Part shown: positions 32,658 to 43,335 of the stretch, piece by piece
Layout of the letters: each line of letters starts with the position of its first letter
Position numbering within the stretch: position 1 is the stretch's first letter
NCBI RefSeq assembly: GCF_014836645.1
Contig: NZ_JACSQM010000001.1
Span: 806,001 to 870,000 of the forward strand
Direction: 5' to 3'
Length of the DNA stretch: 64,000 bases
Source: Fictibacillus norfolkensis
GTDB taxonomy: Bacteria; Bacillota; Bacilli; Bacillales; Fictibacillaceae
The notes under the pieces: model-generated
Seen by the model: the letters and a program-made list of their open reading frames with translations, nothing else
What the model was told of the DNA's origin: nothing
Database searches by the model: none
Program-made: the position numbers and the translations under genes

Positions 32658-34923
32658 CGCTTTCTCCCCCTTCTGTTACCGCAAAATCCTTAGGTTTCAC
32701 TTCAGTACCATTACTTTTGTAAGAAGCGTTCGTATAGTTGACGACGATCACTTTTCCGTTGGAGTATTCCACTTCAACAACACCAGTCTGTGGAACAGTA
32801 CGGCTGATGATTTCTTCGCCTTCCACCTCACCAAGACTATTCTTGATGTTTTCGTACTGATACAAAATCTTCTCTTTCCAGATTGAGTATTCCGATGTAT
32901 AAACGTCACTCGATGCTGTTTTAGCAAGAAGATGTGACGCTTCCTTCGTTAAAAGATACGATGGATACGCACCGTACTCGATCATGCGCAGCATCTGATC
33001 TTCCGAATCTGACTGAAAGTTCGAGAATGGCGCGTAGTATGGCATGTAGCCTTTTAGCACAATCTGCAGAAACGGCACCGTATCTGTTTCAAACACATAG
33101 TTAGACGCGTTCATCGGAATGTCGAGATAGCGATCGGTCTGATTCCATAGATACGTGTTTGGCTCATAAAGGGCGACATTCCCAATTTCTTTGTTGAGTG
33201 TGCCAAACAGCTTTTGATACGTTTTGATCGTTTGGTTTCGCTCGCTCGATTTTTTTCCGCTAAAGTCAGAGAACAGTGTGTAACCGCTCGTATCGATTGC
33301 TACGTTTGAAATGCCTTGTTTCTTAAATTCCTTTGCATCTTCTTTTGCGATCGCAAGAGATTTTTCTGGTGATAGATAATAGAGTGTCTTCTTATCTTCA
33401 CTGTGTGAGATCGTCTCTGCACTAATCTTTTTTGCTACGTCTTTGCTGCCGGAATAGCCGGATGCTCCGTCGTACGCTTTTGTGTAGTCGCTATAAAAAT
33501 AAAGCGGAATATTATCTTTTTTAAGACTATCGATCGTGTCCTTCACGTCGTCACTGCTTCCGAGCTCACTTTCAAATGGAAACTTCTGAGGCAATGTACC
33601 GGTTAGCCCGCCATCTGACCAGCCTTTATAAACGACGAACAGATCATCGATGTCTTTTTTGAGCTCTGACGTCATTCTCGGAATGTCTGTCACCTTCGTC
33701 ATTGGAAGAACAGAGTCCCACAACAGACCTTCCTTCACTTCGCCACCTAGAAACTCAAGTCTGACACCGGTTTTGTCGTCGTCCTTTTCTAGCTGTTTTG
33801 TATCAGAAAGATGGTTTTGATACGCTTTTGCCATGCCTACATAGTCAGCGTCATCTTTCTGTAAGAACATGTACCTCAGCTTAACGCCGAACGGGTTTTT
33901 CGTTTTTTGATACAAGTTCAAACCTTTCATGTTCTTACTCGTCGGCTGATAATATTCTTTTCTAAAATGAAATTCAGAAGAGATCCAGTTAAAGTCAGTC
34001 GAAACACCTGACGGATACGCTAAAATGTCACCATGCGTATAGCCTTCTTCGATCACGGCAAGAAATCCGTTCTGCTTCACACCGTGAACCGTTCCGAATA
34101 TCGGCATCTTAATCTGCTCGACCGGTGTTACTTTTTCATCTTCTTCCTTCTTCACTTTCGTTTTCAAAAAGGCTTCATCATCACCGTAAATGGATCCAGT
34201 AAACGGTGCATCGGCTTTCGTTCCGTTCTTTTCATAACGAATCAATGCACCTGATCCATCTGGGATGAACATGTACCCGCTGATGTCACTCTTGTTCACG
34301 GCACCTAAAAACGGATAAACTCGCATAGAGATGAGCTTCGTGTACTTGTTTTCTCTGATCTCATTCTCTGGAATAGATACAACTAGATCATTTTCTTGGA
34401 GTTCCACGTTCAGTTCAAATTCTAATTTTGACTGGTTCATGTAAAGAGACGCCGTGAACCCTTTATCGTTCATCTTCACACGAGGTCTTGAATCGTTTGT
34501 CGTGATGCTCTCGGTTTTCACTTTTCCGCGACGATCCATATAATCAACGGTGATCGCTGATTGAGCCATCTGTTCCCACGTTTTGTTCAGTCGGTACTGA
34601 TCAGGATTATCGAGCCCAGAGTTCCAAACGTATTTCGTTTTCTTGTTCTCGATCTTGATCGCGAGCGTTTCTTCATTCACATAAAGAGCAAGATTTTTAT
34701 TCTCGGCAGCTTTTTCAAAGCCTTGGAACGAATTTTTTTGCTTGGTCGGAGCCGTATCTTCTTTCTCTGGCTTCGTAAACGATGAAGATGTATACTTCAT
34801 CACATTTTGACTCTTTTCCGTTGGTACGGGAGGCTGCTCCGTACTTTTCTTATCATCTTGCGCGGCGAATACAGAGATCGGTACGAGCAAGGTAAGAAGC
34901 GCGATGCTTATCTTTTTATACAC
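32638..34923 (-). CDS. DUF5696 secreted protein, possible glycosidase-like fold
   Basis: The 761-residue product has a signal peptide (about 1-21), a Lys-rich linker, an N-terminal beta-rich region (about 75-375), a region with alternating strands and helices (about 380-660) and a C-terminal beta-rich segment (about 690-755). It matches the pattern of DUF5696 proteins that accompany CUT1 transporters in Bacilli. The layout of beta-sandwich, possible TIM barrel with DLFVVYKGWSDGG and VAIDTSGYTLFSDF, and small beta domain resembles glycoside hydrolases of the GH101/GH129/GH31 kind, but no catalytic pair can be assigned. It is probably anchored or periplasm-side and may bind or trim the substrate before import. 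It overlaps the upstream NHL-Yip1 gene by 8 nt. Confidence 0.7.
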   Translation of the reverse strand: MYKKISIALLTLLVPISVFAAQDDKKSTEQPPVPTEKSQNVMKYTSSSFTKPEKEDTAPTKQKNSFQGFEKAAENKNLALYVNEETLAIKIENKKTKYVWNSGLDNPDQYRLNKTWEQMAQSAITVDYMDRRGKVKTESITTNDSRPRVKMNDKGFTASLYMNQSKLEFELNVELQENDLVVSIPENEIRENKYTKLISMRVYPFLGAVNKSDISGYMFIPDGSGALIRYEKNGTKADAPFTGSIYGDDEAFLKTKVKKEEDEKVTPVEQIKMPIFGTVHGVKQNGFLAVIEEGYTHGDILAYPSGVSTDFNWISSEFHFRKEYYQPTSKNMKGLNLYQKTKNPFGVKLRYMFLQKDDADYVGMAKAYQNHLSDTKQLEKDDDKTGVRLEFLGGEVKEGLLWDSVLPMTKVTDIPRMTSELKKDIDDLFVVYKGWSDGGLTGTLPQKFPFESELGSSDDVKDTIDSLKKDNIPLYFYSDYTKAYDGASGYSGSKDVAKKISAETISHSEDKKTLYYLSPEKSLAIAKEDAKEFKKQGISNVAIDTSGYTLFSDFSGKKSSERNQTIKTYQKLFGTLNKEIGNVALYEPNTYLWNQTDRYLDIPMNASNYVFETDTVPFLQIVLKGYMPYYAPFSNFQSDSEDQMLRMIEYGAYPSYLLTKEASHLLAKTASSDVYTSEYSIWKEKILYQYENIKNSLGEVEGEEIISRTVPQTGVVEVEYSNGKVIVVNYTNASYKSNGTEVKPKDFAVTEGGESDETTRQ

Positions 34924-36931
34924 GAAGAACAGCCTCCTTTATGATGGAATAAACAAAATCGTATACTTGATCGATCAACACGAATACGATGAAAACGACA
35001 AGAAGCATGATCACCATACCGAACAGCGTGACGAAGATGTTTCGGATCGTGTCTGAGAACGTATAGTTGTGGATCTCTTTCAGCATGATGAAAAGGATGA
35101 TCAGGCACCATGCGTAAATGATACGAATTGAGAAAACATAAACAAACGCTTCATTATATGTGAGCACGTTCGACAAAAGAGTCAGGATCGGGCTGAACAC
35201 AAGAAACGGAGCGAGTGAGTAGATCGTTCCGATATAAATGTCCTTAAACCTTCCTTCACCGTCGTTGATCGTACTAACGAGATAGTTCACAACAATAAAC
35301 AACGCGAGTGGTACGAGCAGTAAGAGAAGCTCGCCGACTAAGTTCGCATCACTGCTCACCGTTTTATAGATAAACCCGGTATAGAAGCGGCTGTAAATAT
35401 ACTCGACGATTAAGATTACATATAGGATCGTCGCTGATAGAATCGACGCGTATTGTTTTCTTTTCAAATAATAAAAACTGTCGATCGGATGACGGAAGAA
35501 CTTGAACAGAAAGAGCAGTTCTCCTATCAATCTCTGTTTCTTAATCGCGCCGATCCTTCTGCGTGGCTGATTCAAAATGCCTTTCTTTTTGTCGATCACT
35601 TTTACGATATAATACAAAATGGCGAAGAGGATCAACGCGAACAACACTGTCTCCAGGTTCTCTTGCATCCACGCGTGACGGACTTCCCAGAACGAATCGG
35701 AATAACCGAACACGTCGTTAGCAAACTGGTATTCTTCTAGCGCCTTATCATAGTCTTGCTGTTTGTAGTAAGCAGAGCCCATGGCAGAATGCGCGAGACC
35801 GAACGAAGAGTTCATCTCCAGCACTTCTTCCCAATACTTCTGACTCTCTACATAACGGCCTTCTTTAAAAAGCGCGATTCCTTCGTGCACTTGTTTTGAA
35901 AAAGCAGTAGATTCAAAGACTTGGATCATGCCGCGTTCTTTGTCTGTTACGTACAATCTGCCATCAGGATCGATCGTGATGCCTGTCGGCTGTTTGAACA
36001 AGCCAAGACGGTTCGTTCCGTCGTCTTTACCGCCGAAGATGAATAGCAAATTTCCGAAGCTGTCATATTCATAGATCTCACCGGTGCTTGATACAACGAA
36101 CATGTTTCCATCATGATCCACCGCGATATCTTGCAGTGACTTCTCATCGGAGATATCCGGAAACAGCATATTTTTTCCGGCAACGTTCAGCTTTTTGATG
36201 ACTTCGTTTGTCGTTCCTTCTGTAACGGAATAAACGAGACCTTGATCATCAAGCGCGATGTTGTCTGGCGCGGGAGGTGTTTTCATGAACATATTTGCTT
36301 TTTTACTCTCTGATGTGAGAAGCTTCTGCAAAAAAGTTCCAAACGATCCTTCGGTGCTGTTTACACCGTAATAGCCGAGAAAACCGCCATCTTTACTAAG
36401 CTGGATGATTCCGTTCGTTGATCCTTCACTGATTACATAGATGCTGCCGCGACGATCGACGGCTACTTTTTGCGGTTTAAAAGAAGAGCTTTTACCGAAA
36501 AGCGGTGAATCCGGCTTTCCATATTGTTCCTCGACCTTGCCGTCTTTTGAAAAGCGGAATACCTTTTCTTCTTCATAATCCGCTACAAAGATTTTTTCAT
36601 TTTCGTCAACATAGACGCCAGTTGGTGATTTTAATACACCTTTTCCGATCTCTCGGACAAATTTACCGTTTCTGTCGGCGACGAGAATCTTCTTAGCACC
36701 AGAATCCGCGATATAAAGGTTTCCTTTTGTATCAGAGAAAATATCTTCCGGGTTCATGATCTCAACGTCTGGCAACAAGGTGCCGACCGGTGTGTAGGCA
36801 GTCTGTGTTTCGATCGTCTGACCGTCTGCTGATAATGTTTCTGTCTGATAAGGGACAGATGCAGAAGCGATAGATGAGATCGGAACAAGCAGGAATACCA
36901 ATAATGCTACAAATTGGGCAATGCGCTTCAT
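34916..36931 (-). CDS. NHL beta-propeller-TPR-Yip1 membrane protein
   Basis: The 671-residue product has a signal peptide (about 1-24), an NHL-repeat propeller (about 50-345) with repeated blades such as GIYVADSGAKKI-like and GRLYVTDKERG patterns, a TPR-like segment (about 350-415: YWEEVLEMNSSFGLAHSAMGSAYYKQQDYDKALEEY-type), a first membrane helix (about 428-447), a basic cytoplasmic stretch and a C-terminal Yip1-type domain with about five helices (about 488-665). The propeller and TPR should face outside. Its place in the transporter operon, with an 8-nt overlap with the DUF5696 gene and a 20-nt gap from the permease upstream, suggests an accessory or sensing part of a surface glycan-uptake complex. 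No enzymatic motif is visible. Confidence 0.78.
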   Translation of the reverse strand: MKRIAQFVALLVFLLVPISSIASASVPYQTETLSADGQTIETQTAYTPVGTLLPDVEIMNPEDIFSDTKGNLYIADSGAKKILVADRNGKFVREIGKGVLKSPTGVYVDENEKIFVADYEEEKVFRFSKDGKVEEQYGKPDSPLFGKSSSFKPQKVAVDRRGSIYVISEGSTNGIIQLSKDGGFLGYYGVNSTEGSFGTFLQKLLTSESKKANMFMKTPPAPDNIALDDQGLVYSVTEGTTNEVIKKLNVAGKNMLFPDISDEKSLQDIAVDHDGNMFVVSSTGEIYEYDSFGNLLFIFGGKDDGTNRLGLFKQPTGITIDPDGRLYVTDKERGMIQVFESTAFSKQVHEGIALFKEGRYVESQKYWEEVLEMNSSFGLAHSAMGSAYYKQQDYDKALEEYQFANDVFGYSDSFWEVRHAWMQENLETVLFALILFAILYYIVKVIDKKKGILNQPRRRIGAIKKQRLIGELLFLFKFFRHPIDSFYYLKRKQYASILSATILYVILIVEYIYSRFYTGFIYKTVSSDANLVGELLLLLVPLALFIVVNYLVSTINDGEGRFKDIYIGTIYSLAPFLVFSPILTLLSNVLTYNEAFVYVFSIRIIYAWCLIILFIMLKEIHNYTFSDTIRNIFVTLFGMVIMLLVVFIVFVLIDQVYDFVYSIIKEAVLRV

Positions 36932-36951
36932 TTCTCCCCCCTCCTACTTTC

Positions 36952-37830
36952 TTACTTGATTCCTGAGTGGGCCATCGTGTTCATCACCTGGCTCTGCAGA
37001 ATTATAAAGATGATTAGATTTGGTACGAACATGATCAAGGATGCCGCTGCTGCGAGTCCTTGTCCTGCTACGTTATTTCCTTCAACCGTTGAAGTTAACG
37101 TCGACATATAGAACGAGAATGTCTTCAGTCCTTCATCGTTCACATAGAGCGACGAACTTTCGATGCTGTTCCAAACGAGCTGAAACGATAGGATCGCGAT
37201 GGTCGCGATCGCAGGTTTGACGAGCGGTATGATGATCCGTACGAAGATCTGAAAATCAGATGCTCCGTCAAGCCTCGCCGCTTCGAGCAGTTCATCGGGT
37301 ATCTGATCGATGAACTGTTTGACGAGAAACAGACCGATCGGCATCGCGAGCAACGGTAGGATATGAACCAAAAACGTATTGATCAAGCCGAGTTCATCGA
37401 TCAACAGGTAACGCGGAATCATAACCGCTGCCGGTACGAACATGAGCGCTAATGTGTTGATCTCAAAGATCGCTTTTTTCATTCTGAAATTTTTCTTCGA
37501 TAGCGCGTAGCCTGCCATCGTGCTGATGATAACGGTTAGAACAACAACGATCAGCGTCACGACAACAGAGTTGAACAGAAAGCGCGACATCGGAACACCA
37601 GTATCGTTCGTCTTTGTAAAAAGGTCTACAAAGTTCTGAAATGTCGGGTTATCTACAAAAAAGCGCGGTGGATACGCGAACAGTTCATCGATCGGTTTAA
37701 ACGCATGAAAGAATATATAGACGATCGGCAAAGCCATAAAGATAGCCAGTGGAATCAGAAATGCAAGAAACTTCAGCTGACTTCTATGAAACTTTGACGG
37801 GTTCATTCTTGTCCCTTGAAAGGCTGACAT
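36952..37830 (-). CDS. CUT1 sugar ABC transporter permease (MalG-type), first pair
   Basis: From the ATG at 37830, placed 8 nt after AGGAG, the product has 292 residues. It has six membrane helices and an EAA loop [20 protein letters not shown]. It ends with [13 protein letters not shown], a MalG/YesQ-like tail. A longer in-frame start would overlap the upstream permease and lacks support. It forms the first transporter with the preceding MalF-type permease and the solute-binding proteins upstream in the operon. Confidence 0.9.
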   Translation of the reverse strand: MSAFQGTRMNPSKFHRSQLKFLAFLIPLAIFMALPIVYIFFHAFKPIDELFAYPPRFFVDNPTFQNFVDLFTKTNDTGVPMSRFLFNSVVVTLIVVVLTVIISTMAGYALSKKNFRMKKAIFEINTLALMFVPAAVMIPRYLLIDELGLINTFLVHILPLLAMPIGLFLVKQFIDQIPDELLEAARLDGASDFQIFVRIIIPLVKPAIATIAILSFQLVWNSIESSSLYVNDEGLKTFSFYMSTLTSTVEGNNVAGQGLAAAASLIMFVPNLIIFIILQSQVMNTMAHSGIK

Positions 37831-37849
37831 GTTGATCACTCCTTTTTCG

Positions 37850-38752
37850 CTAGTCTTTCTCTCCAAACAGCCTCCAGGCTACTTTTGAGAACAGATATAC
37901 AACGATGAGCAGCACGACCGAGATCGCTGCTGCATAACCCATCTCATAACGGATAAAACCATAATCTTCTAAGTGGTTGACCATAAGCTGACCCGCATAT
38001 TGCGGTGTCGGGTTAGCACCAGAAAGCGCCACCCCGATCGCACCAGCTTGAAACGTTCCAACGACTGCCATGACCGCGCCGAACAGCATCTGCGGCTTCA
38101 TAGACGGAATCGTGATATAGATGATTTCTTGAAAACGGTTGCTGATGCCGTCGATGTATCCTGCTTCATAGATCTCGGTGTTAATGTTTAGAACACCTGA
38201 TAACATCGCGAGGAATCCAACCCCCATAGAGCCCCAAAGCGTTACAAAGATCATGATCTTCATCAAATATTCAGGTGACTGCAGCCATTGGATCGGCTCT
38301 AACAGCACACCCATCGTTAGAAGCAAGCTGTTTAGATAACCTGTTTCATCTCCGGAAAAAATGATCGTCCAAACAACAGCCATCGCAACACCTGCTGTCA
38401 TAGACGGCGAATAGATGATCAGTGCAAGCACTGTTCGCATGCGCTTTGGTACTTGAGCGAGCGCCCAAGCGAGTATGAACGACAAGATATACCCGCCAGG
38501 GCCCACGATCAGTGCGAACGTTAACGTGTTCGGCAGGATCTTCTGCATGAACACTTCATCCTGTGTGATCAGACCGACATAGTTGCTCAAACCGATGAAC
38601 GTCGGTGTTTCGATCGCGTTAAAATACGTGAATGACAATAGAATTGCCGCTGCAACAGGTATGATGATAAACGTTGTAAAAAAGATGATATACGGAGCAA
38701 GGAACATCCACGGTGAATAATCTCGTTTATTTGGTTTCTTTTTCATTCTCAT
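37850..38752 (-). CDS. CUT1 sugar ABC transporter permease (MalF-type), first pair
   Basis: The 300-residue product has six membrane helices (first at about 14-37) and an EAA-type loop [27 protein letters not shown], with EAG in place of EAA. The start overlaps the upstream 986-aa gene by 26 nt; ATG 38746 is an alternative two codons later. The following permease starts 20 nt downstream. Together they form the membrane channel of the first transporter of this operon. Confidence 0.9.
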   Translation of the reverse strand: MRMKKKPNKRDYSPWMFLAPYIIFFTTFIIIPVAAAILLSFTYFNAIETPTFIGLSNYVGLITQDEVFMQKILPNTLTFALIVGPGGYILSFILAWALAQVPKRMRTVLALIIYSPSMTAGVAMAVVWTIIFSGDETGYLNSLLLTMGVLLEPIQWLQSPEYLMKIMIFVTLWGSMGVGFLAMLSGVLNINTEIYEAGYIDGISNRFQEIIYITIPSMKPQMLFGAVMAVVGTFQAGAIGVALSGANPTPQYAGQLMVNHLEDYGFIRYEMGYAAAISVVLLIVVYLFSKVAWRLFGEKD

Positions 38753-41687
38753 CGCCTGCCCAACTTTTCACTTGTTCTATCGTAGGAATCGGATACGGCT
38801 TGACCATCTTGCCGTCTTTCACATACCCGAACTCTTCCATCTTTCGCTTGATCTCCCGGTCGATCGCAACGACGGAATCGTCAACTGCCGATCTCGGGTT
38901 CACACCGTCGAACACGATGCGGTTCCAGATGTTCGAAAGCTCACGCTCGATCATGTACGAACCTGGATTCTTCGGTACTTCATATAGATACTCCCATTGC
39001 TTCAGAATCGTTTTCTTATGCTGTTCTGGCCACGGAAGGTTCTTGAACGCCTCTAGGTTGGACGTGTTCCACATGTATTCTGGTCCGTACAGCATCTGAA
39101 GATTGGTCGCGAACTCGGTCTGTGTATCTTCTGACAGCCACCATTTTAAAAGTTCCCACGAATCTTCCTTGCTCTTTGTACCTTTGAAGATCATTGCGGA
39201 CTGACCTGAACCTGTCGCCCAGCGTTCCACCGTTCCATCTTCTTTCTTCACACCAGGATGTGGTGCAATATCCCACCATCCTGCGATCTCTGGAGCAGCT
39301 GCTGTTAGCTGCGTGTAGGTTGTAAAGTTTGCTGTTCCGATCGGAAGTGTTGAATATCGGAAATGGTTATAAAAGTTCGGCACTTGTAACGGCATGCTGT
39401 AGATCGTGTTCAGCTCTGCCATGAACTGTATGCCTTTTAGCGATTCTTCTGTTCCGATCGCCGTCTTCATCCCGTCTTTTCCGTATAGATCTCCGTCAAA
39501 CTGATACACGAACGGAGCGGTTGCTTGGAACGGCTTAAACCCTGTTGCACCAGCGATGTGCGTATAATAGTTCATTCCAAAACGCTGAAGCTCTGGCAAG
39601 ATGCTCTTCACGTCATCCCACGTATCCGGGACCGGAAGACCGAGTGCTTGCAGGATATCTTTTCGGTAGAACTGCACAAAGAAATCTTGCGTCTCTGGCA
39701 TCGCATAGACCGAATCACCGATCATAAGCGGTAGAAAAGCTCCTGGTGAGAACTGCTTGCTGAACTTTTCGAAGTCATCGAACTGATGCAGATCAACGGC
39801 TGCACCACGAATGGATAACTCATACGGCAACCATGAAGAGATACCAAGCGCAATGTCTGGCTGTTTGTTCGACGCACTCGCGAGTATCAGCTTCTGCTCT
39901 TCTGGCATGATCGAGAACTTTACTTTGATTCCTGTCTCTGGCGTAAAGTTTTGATCAGATAGATTTTGTAGGAGTTCCACATATTGACGAGGTCGGTTCA
40001 CCCAAACCTCTAACGTATCTTCTTCTGCTTCACTCGCTGAATAATTTTCAGAGAAGAACGATAAGAAGAAGCGTTGAATCGAGTTCATCAGCTTTTCCCA
40101 AAAACCGGCTTCTGCATCTGGAACATCTTTTTCATCACCATGCACGTAGAAGCGATCCACCGTTAACGGCTGTTCGGGCAACGTTACGAGCATGTTTCCG
40201 AGCAACTGTGCCGCGGAAGACGATCCTTCTGACAGCTCTGTGAGTCGGCTTGGAATCTGGTCCGGCTTTTTGCTAAGTGCTCTTAGCTTTTGAACGGCCA
40301 TCTCAAGAGAGACCATATCTTTTGAATCTTCTTTTGTTTTATCGAGTTTTCTGAGGTAATTCAGTTCTTTCTCTAACTCATCCGCCCAGCCAGCCAGTTT
40401 TTTATCGATGCCTGGAATGTACTCGCTGATCTTCCAGCCTCGAGATGTATCTGTTTGATTACCGGTAAGCTTTCGGATCTCGAGCGTGAGCTCTTCCATC
40501 TCGCGCATTACTTTGTTTGTTGTATGAAGAACCGGTTCAACAGGAGCAGCATCAGCTTCTAGACCGATCTGATGATTTCCTTTTGATAGATAAAACAGAT
40601 ATGCTTTTCCATCTTCGTCTTCTAACGTGACGTTATCCCAGCTTTTATTGAATGGGAACGTAACGGGTGAAGTTTCTTGAAACGGAACTTTACCGTCGAT
40701 CAACAGTTTTCGGAAAACCGGGCCACCCGTCTCTTTGTTCTGCAATACTTTAAATGTCAGCTTATAAAAGCCTGCTTTCTTCACGTTGACGTTCCAGTTC
40801 ACCGTCTGTCCTGAGTCTTTCCATGATTCAGAACCTAGTGTGTTTAATAGAAGATTCTTTGGAGAGCTCGGTACCGCTGATGAATCATCGGCTGCAAAAG
40901 GGCGTATGTACGAGCTGTTCTTTTCATAGTCCTTCTCAGCTTCACGTGTGATCATTGTTTCAGCCAACTTTGCGTTTTCCTGCTTCTTTACGTATTCTTT
41001 GTAGCTTGGTAGTTTGCTAGGTGATTTTACGTACGCTTTTCCTAACAGCATCTCGCCTGATAGGTTCGTAAGCTGGATCGTATTACTTCCTTTTTTCAGT
41101 TCGTAACGCAGTGGCTCAGACTGAAGCTGACTCGCATCTTCTGCTGTTAACGTGTTCCAACGCTCAATCCGCTTCTGCTTCGGAATCATATCATTGTCGA
41201 ACCGATCCTTCTCAAAGGTGTTTTTCTCGTTTTTCCAGTCGGCCGGAAACACGATTCTACGGCTTTCATAAAAAGGATAGTTACCGTTTACCTGAATGGC
41301 GCCCTCTATTGGAACAACCTCGTTGCTCAGTGGATAGTAATCAAACGCTAGCTCATAAAGTCCCGCTTCCTCCACATTCACTTCATAAGAAACGGACTCA
41401 CGGTTATGCCAATAGAAAACACGATCGTTATAGCCCTTACTCTCTGATTCTGACAAAAGGTTCTTTTTGTCTTTGATCTTAAAATCAGAAGGAGAGACAG
41501 ACGCTTCAAAATCTGAAGCGTCACCTGTCCCCTTCTTCTCCCAACTGTTAAGGACGGTATGATAGTTTTCCTCCACGACTTGTTCGGCAGGCTTATTATC
41601 CTGACTGTTGCCTTCAGCAGATGCATATGGTTGTGGAATAATGAGACACAGCGCTAAACCTAACCAAAGAAATCTTTTAAACTTCAT
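38727..41687 (-). CDS. Giant solute-binding protein fused to CBM-like beta-sandwich domains
   Basis: The 986-residue product has a signal peptide (about 1-24, no lipobox seen), two carbohydrate-binding-module-like beta-sandwich regions (about 75-240 and 290-390), a helical linker (about 395-510) and a C-terminal family 1 extracellular solute-binding domain (about 560-960). The latter shows [33 protein letters not shown] and [11 protein letters not shown]. Typical CUT1 binding proteins are 410-450 residues, so more than half of this protein is extra. The CBM-like regions could hold polymer near the transporter while the C-terminal domain presents oligomers. The gene follows a normal solute-binding lipoprotein by about 30 nt and overlaps the permease gene by 26 nt. 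Confidence 0.8.
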   Translation of the reverse strand: MKFKRFLWLGLALCLIIPQPYASAEGNSQDNKPAEQVVEENYHTVLNSWEKKGTGDASDFEASVSPSDFKIKDKKNLLSESESKGYNDRVFYWHNRESVSYEVNVEEAGLYELAFDYYPLSNEVVPIEGAIQVNGNYPFYESRRIVFPADWKNEKNTFEKDRFDNDMIPKQKRIERWNTLTAEDASQLQSEPLRYELKKGSNTIQLTNLSGEMLLGKAYVKSPSKLPSYKEYVKKQENAKLAETMITREAEKDYEKNSSYIRPFAADDSSAVPSSPKNLLLNTLGSESWKDSGQTVNWNVNVKKAGFYKLTFKVLQNKETGGPVFRKLLIDGKVPFQETSPVTFPFNKSWDNVTLEDEDGKAYLFYLSKGNHQIGLEADAAPVEPVLHTTNKVMREMEELTLEIRKLTGNQTDTSRGWKISEYIPGIDKKLAGWADELEKELNYLRKLDKTKEDSKDMVSLEMAVQKLRALSKKPDQIPSRLTELSEGSSSAAQLLGNMLVTLPEQPLTVDRFYVHGDEKDVPDAEAGFWEKLMNSIQRFFLSFFSENYSASEAEEDTLEVWVNRPRQYVELLQNLSDQNFTPETGIKVKFSIMPEEQKLILASASNKQPDIALGISSWLPYELSIRGAAVDLHQFDDFEKFSKQFSPGAFLPLMIGDSVYAMPETQDFFVQFYRKDILQALGLPVPDTWDDVKSILPELQRFGMNYYTHIAGATGFKPFQATAPFVYQFDGDLYGKDGMKTAIGTEESLKGIQFMAELNTIYSMPLQVPNFYNHFRYSTLPIGTANFTTYTQLTAAAPEIAGWWDIAPHPGVKKEDGTVERWATGSGQSAMIFKGTKSKEDSWELLKWWLSEDTQTEFATNLQMLYGPEYMWNTSNLEAFKNLPWPEQHKKTILKQWEYLYEVPKNPGSYMIERELSNIWNRIVFDGVNPRSAVDDSVVAIDREIKRKMEEFGYVKDGKMVKPYPIPTIEQVKSWAGDENEKETK

Positions 41688-41718
41688 ACTATCAACCTCC
41701 CCTTAAACTTCAGGCTTT

Positions 41719-43083
41719 CTATTTATCTTTTAAAGCCTCACTTGCTTCTTTACTCTTTTGGTCTGCTAATTGATCGAGCTGTTTTGCGTAGTCTTCGATT
41801 TTCAGGTTTCCTTTGATCACGTTATCTAAAATCACAGCCACTTTCGCGTTTGCTTCTTCTCCAACCTTCACGCCAGTTGGTGCTTCCCAACGTGCATCCA
41901 CATAGCCTGGTACAGTTTTAACCGGCTCAACGACTGCGTTGTCTAAGTTGTCATAAGCTGTCTTGATTCCAGGCACTTCATTGATTGCAAAGTACTCGTC
42001 TAAAATTTCAGGATCTGCGTTAACTGGAAGTGTGTTCAGGGCTTTTCCTTCTTTTTCAGCGATTTCCATACGCTTCATGAAACCTTCTTTACCGAATGAC
42101 ATCCACTTAGAGAAAAGGAATGCTTCCTCAGCGTGCTTACTCGTTTTAGAGATTCCAACAAAGTCGTTCGTTACACCCGTTCTTCCACCCGGAAGACCGA
42201 TGAAGTCAAAGTCGAACGTTCCTTTTTCAACAAGTGCAGGAACTCCCCAAGTGCCATCCCATTTCACAGCAACTTGTCCGTTCATCCATACTTCTTCTGG
42301 GTTCTCCCCTTTAAAGTTAGCTTTCAAGTCATCTGGAAGTGACTCGTACGCGTAGTTGTTCGTAGTGATTTCTTTTGCAAGATTAGCTCCTGCGATGAAT
42401 TCTTTTGAGTCAAGAGAGTATTGACCGTCTTTAACCGTATACCAGCCCATGTCTGGGTTAGCTGCAGCAGGATACCAGTCTGTTACGGAGAACGCGTGGT
42501 TCGTTCCAGCTACACCTTTGTTGATGTTCGTTACTTCTTTAATGGATTTCGTGTACTCTTCTAGTGAAAAACCAAACTCAGGGTAATCCAGGTTCGCTTC
42601 ATTAAATAGATCTTTGTTTACTAAGTAGCCTAAGAAATGCTGGGCGAATGGAACCGCATACACTTTATCGTTGTAAGTCGCTGATTCACGAACAGCTTCT
42701 GGAATATTTGCAAAATCTTTATCTTTTTCCGTCATTTTCGTGATGTCCATCAACCAGTCGTTAGATAGTGAAGATGGAATCTGTGGAAGAGCAAAAACGT
42801 CTGGCATTTTGCCCGCACTTGCTGCTGCAGCGAGTGTACCGTTCCAGTCTGTTGGGTTAATCGACTCGTCGATCTTAACTTTAATGTTCGGATACTTTTT
42901 CTCGAACGCTTTGATCATAAGGCGCTCAAGGTTTTGTTCTTTTTCTGTACCAAGTGACCAGCTTGCATATGAGATGGTTACGTTTTCTTTCTTGGCGTCA
43001 GTGCTTGCTTTGTCATCTGAGCTACAAGCTGCTACTGAAAATAGCAGTGCGATGATCATGAATAGTGATAATACTTTCTTCAT
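41719..43083 (-). CDS. CUT1 solute-binding lipoprotein, glycan operon
   Basis: The 454-residue product has a lipoprotein signal with lipobox SVAAC (Cys20) and a family 1 extracellular solute-binding domain. Landmarks are FEKKYPNIKVKIDES, VFALPQIPSSL, YAVPFAQHFLGYLVNKDLF and GQVAVKWDGTWGVPALV. It should deliver oligosaccharide to the permeases encoded downstream. A second, much larger binding-type protein follows it directly, so one operon holds two binding proteins and four permeases. The 250-nt gap upstream holds a long-hairpin repeat and no convincing promoter, so it is probably transcribed from the GH35 promoter. Confidence 0.9.
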   Translation of the reverse strand: MKKVLSLFMIIALLFSVAACSSDDKASTDAKKENVTISYASWSLGTEKEQNLERLMIKAFEKKYPNIKVKIDESINPTDWNGTLAAAASAGKMPDVFALPQIPSSLSNDWLMDITKMTEKDKDFANIPEAVRESATYNDKVYAVPFAQHFLGYLVNKDLFNEANLDYPEFGFSLEEYTKSIKEVTNINKGVAGTNHAFSVTDWYPAAANPDMGWYTVKDGQYSLDSKEFIAGANLAKEITTNNYAYESLPDDLKANFKGENPEEVWMNGQVAVKWDGTWGVPALVEKGTFDFDFIGLPGGRTGVTNDFVGISKTSKHAEEAFLFSKWMSFGKEGFMKRMEIAEKEGKALNTLPVNADPEILDEYFAINEVPGIKTAYDNLDNAVVEPVKTVPGYVDARWEAPTGVKVGEEANAKVAVILDNVIKGNLKIEDYAKQLDQLADQKSKEASEALKDK

Positions 43084-43140
43084 TACCTATCAACTCCCGA
43101 TTTGATTTTTGGGGCTATTGCTATGTTGCTCCTGTAAGTG

Positions 43141-43270
43141 GTTGATTTCCGTTTCGGGTGCTTCGCTTTCCGCGTGGCAGGCGGTGAGCCCCTTGCCGCT
43201 TTGCGCCTTTAAGGGTCTCACCTGACCGCTTGTCCTAGCCGAGAGTCTTGCACCCTACACTTCAATCAAC
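43141..43270. repeat. Dispersed long-hairpin repeat, copy B
   Basis: It matches copy A (30655-30790) nearly base for base from GGTGCTTCGCTTTCCGCG through CTCACCTGACCGCT. The ends form an outer inverted repeat, GTTGATT (43141-43147) and AATCAAC (43264-43270), so the whole element can fold into one long imperfect hairpin. It sits between the proximal GH35 gene and the solute-binding gene. Confidence 0.78.
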
Positions 43271-43335
43271 TTACTCGATGATGAGAATGATGAAATCACA
43301 TCAGCAGCAACAGTTAGAAATAGCCTTGTTGGTAC

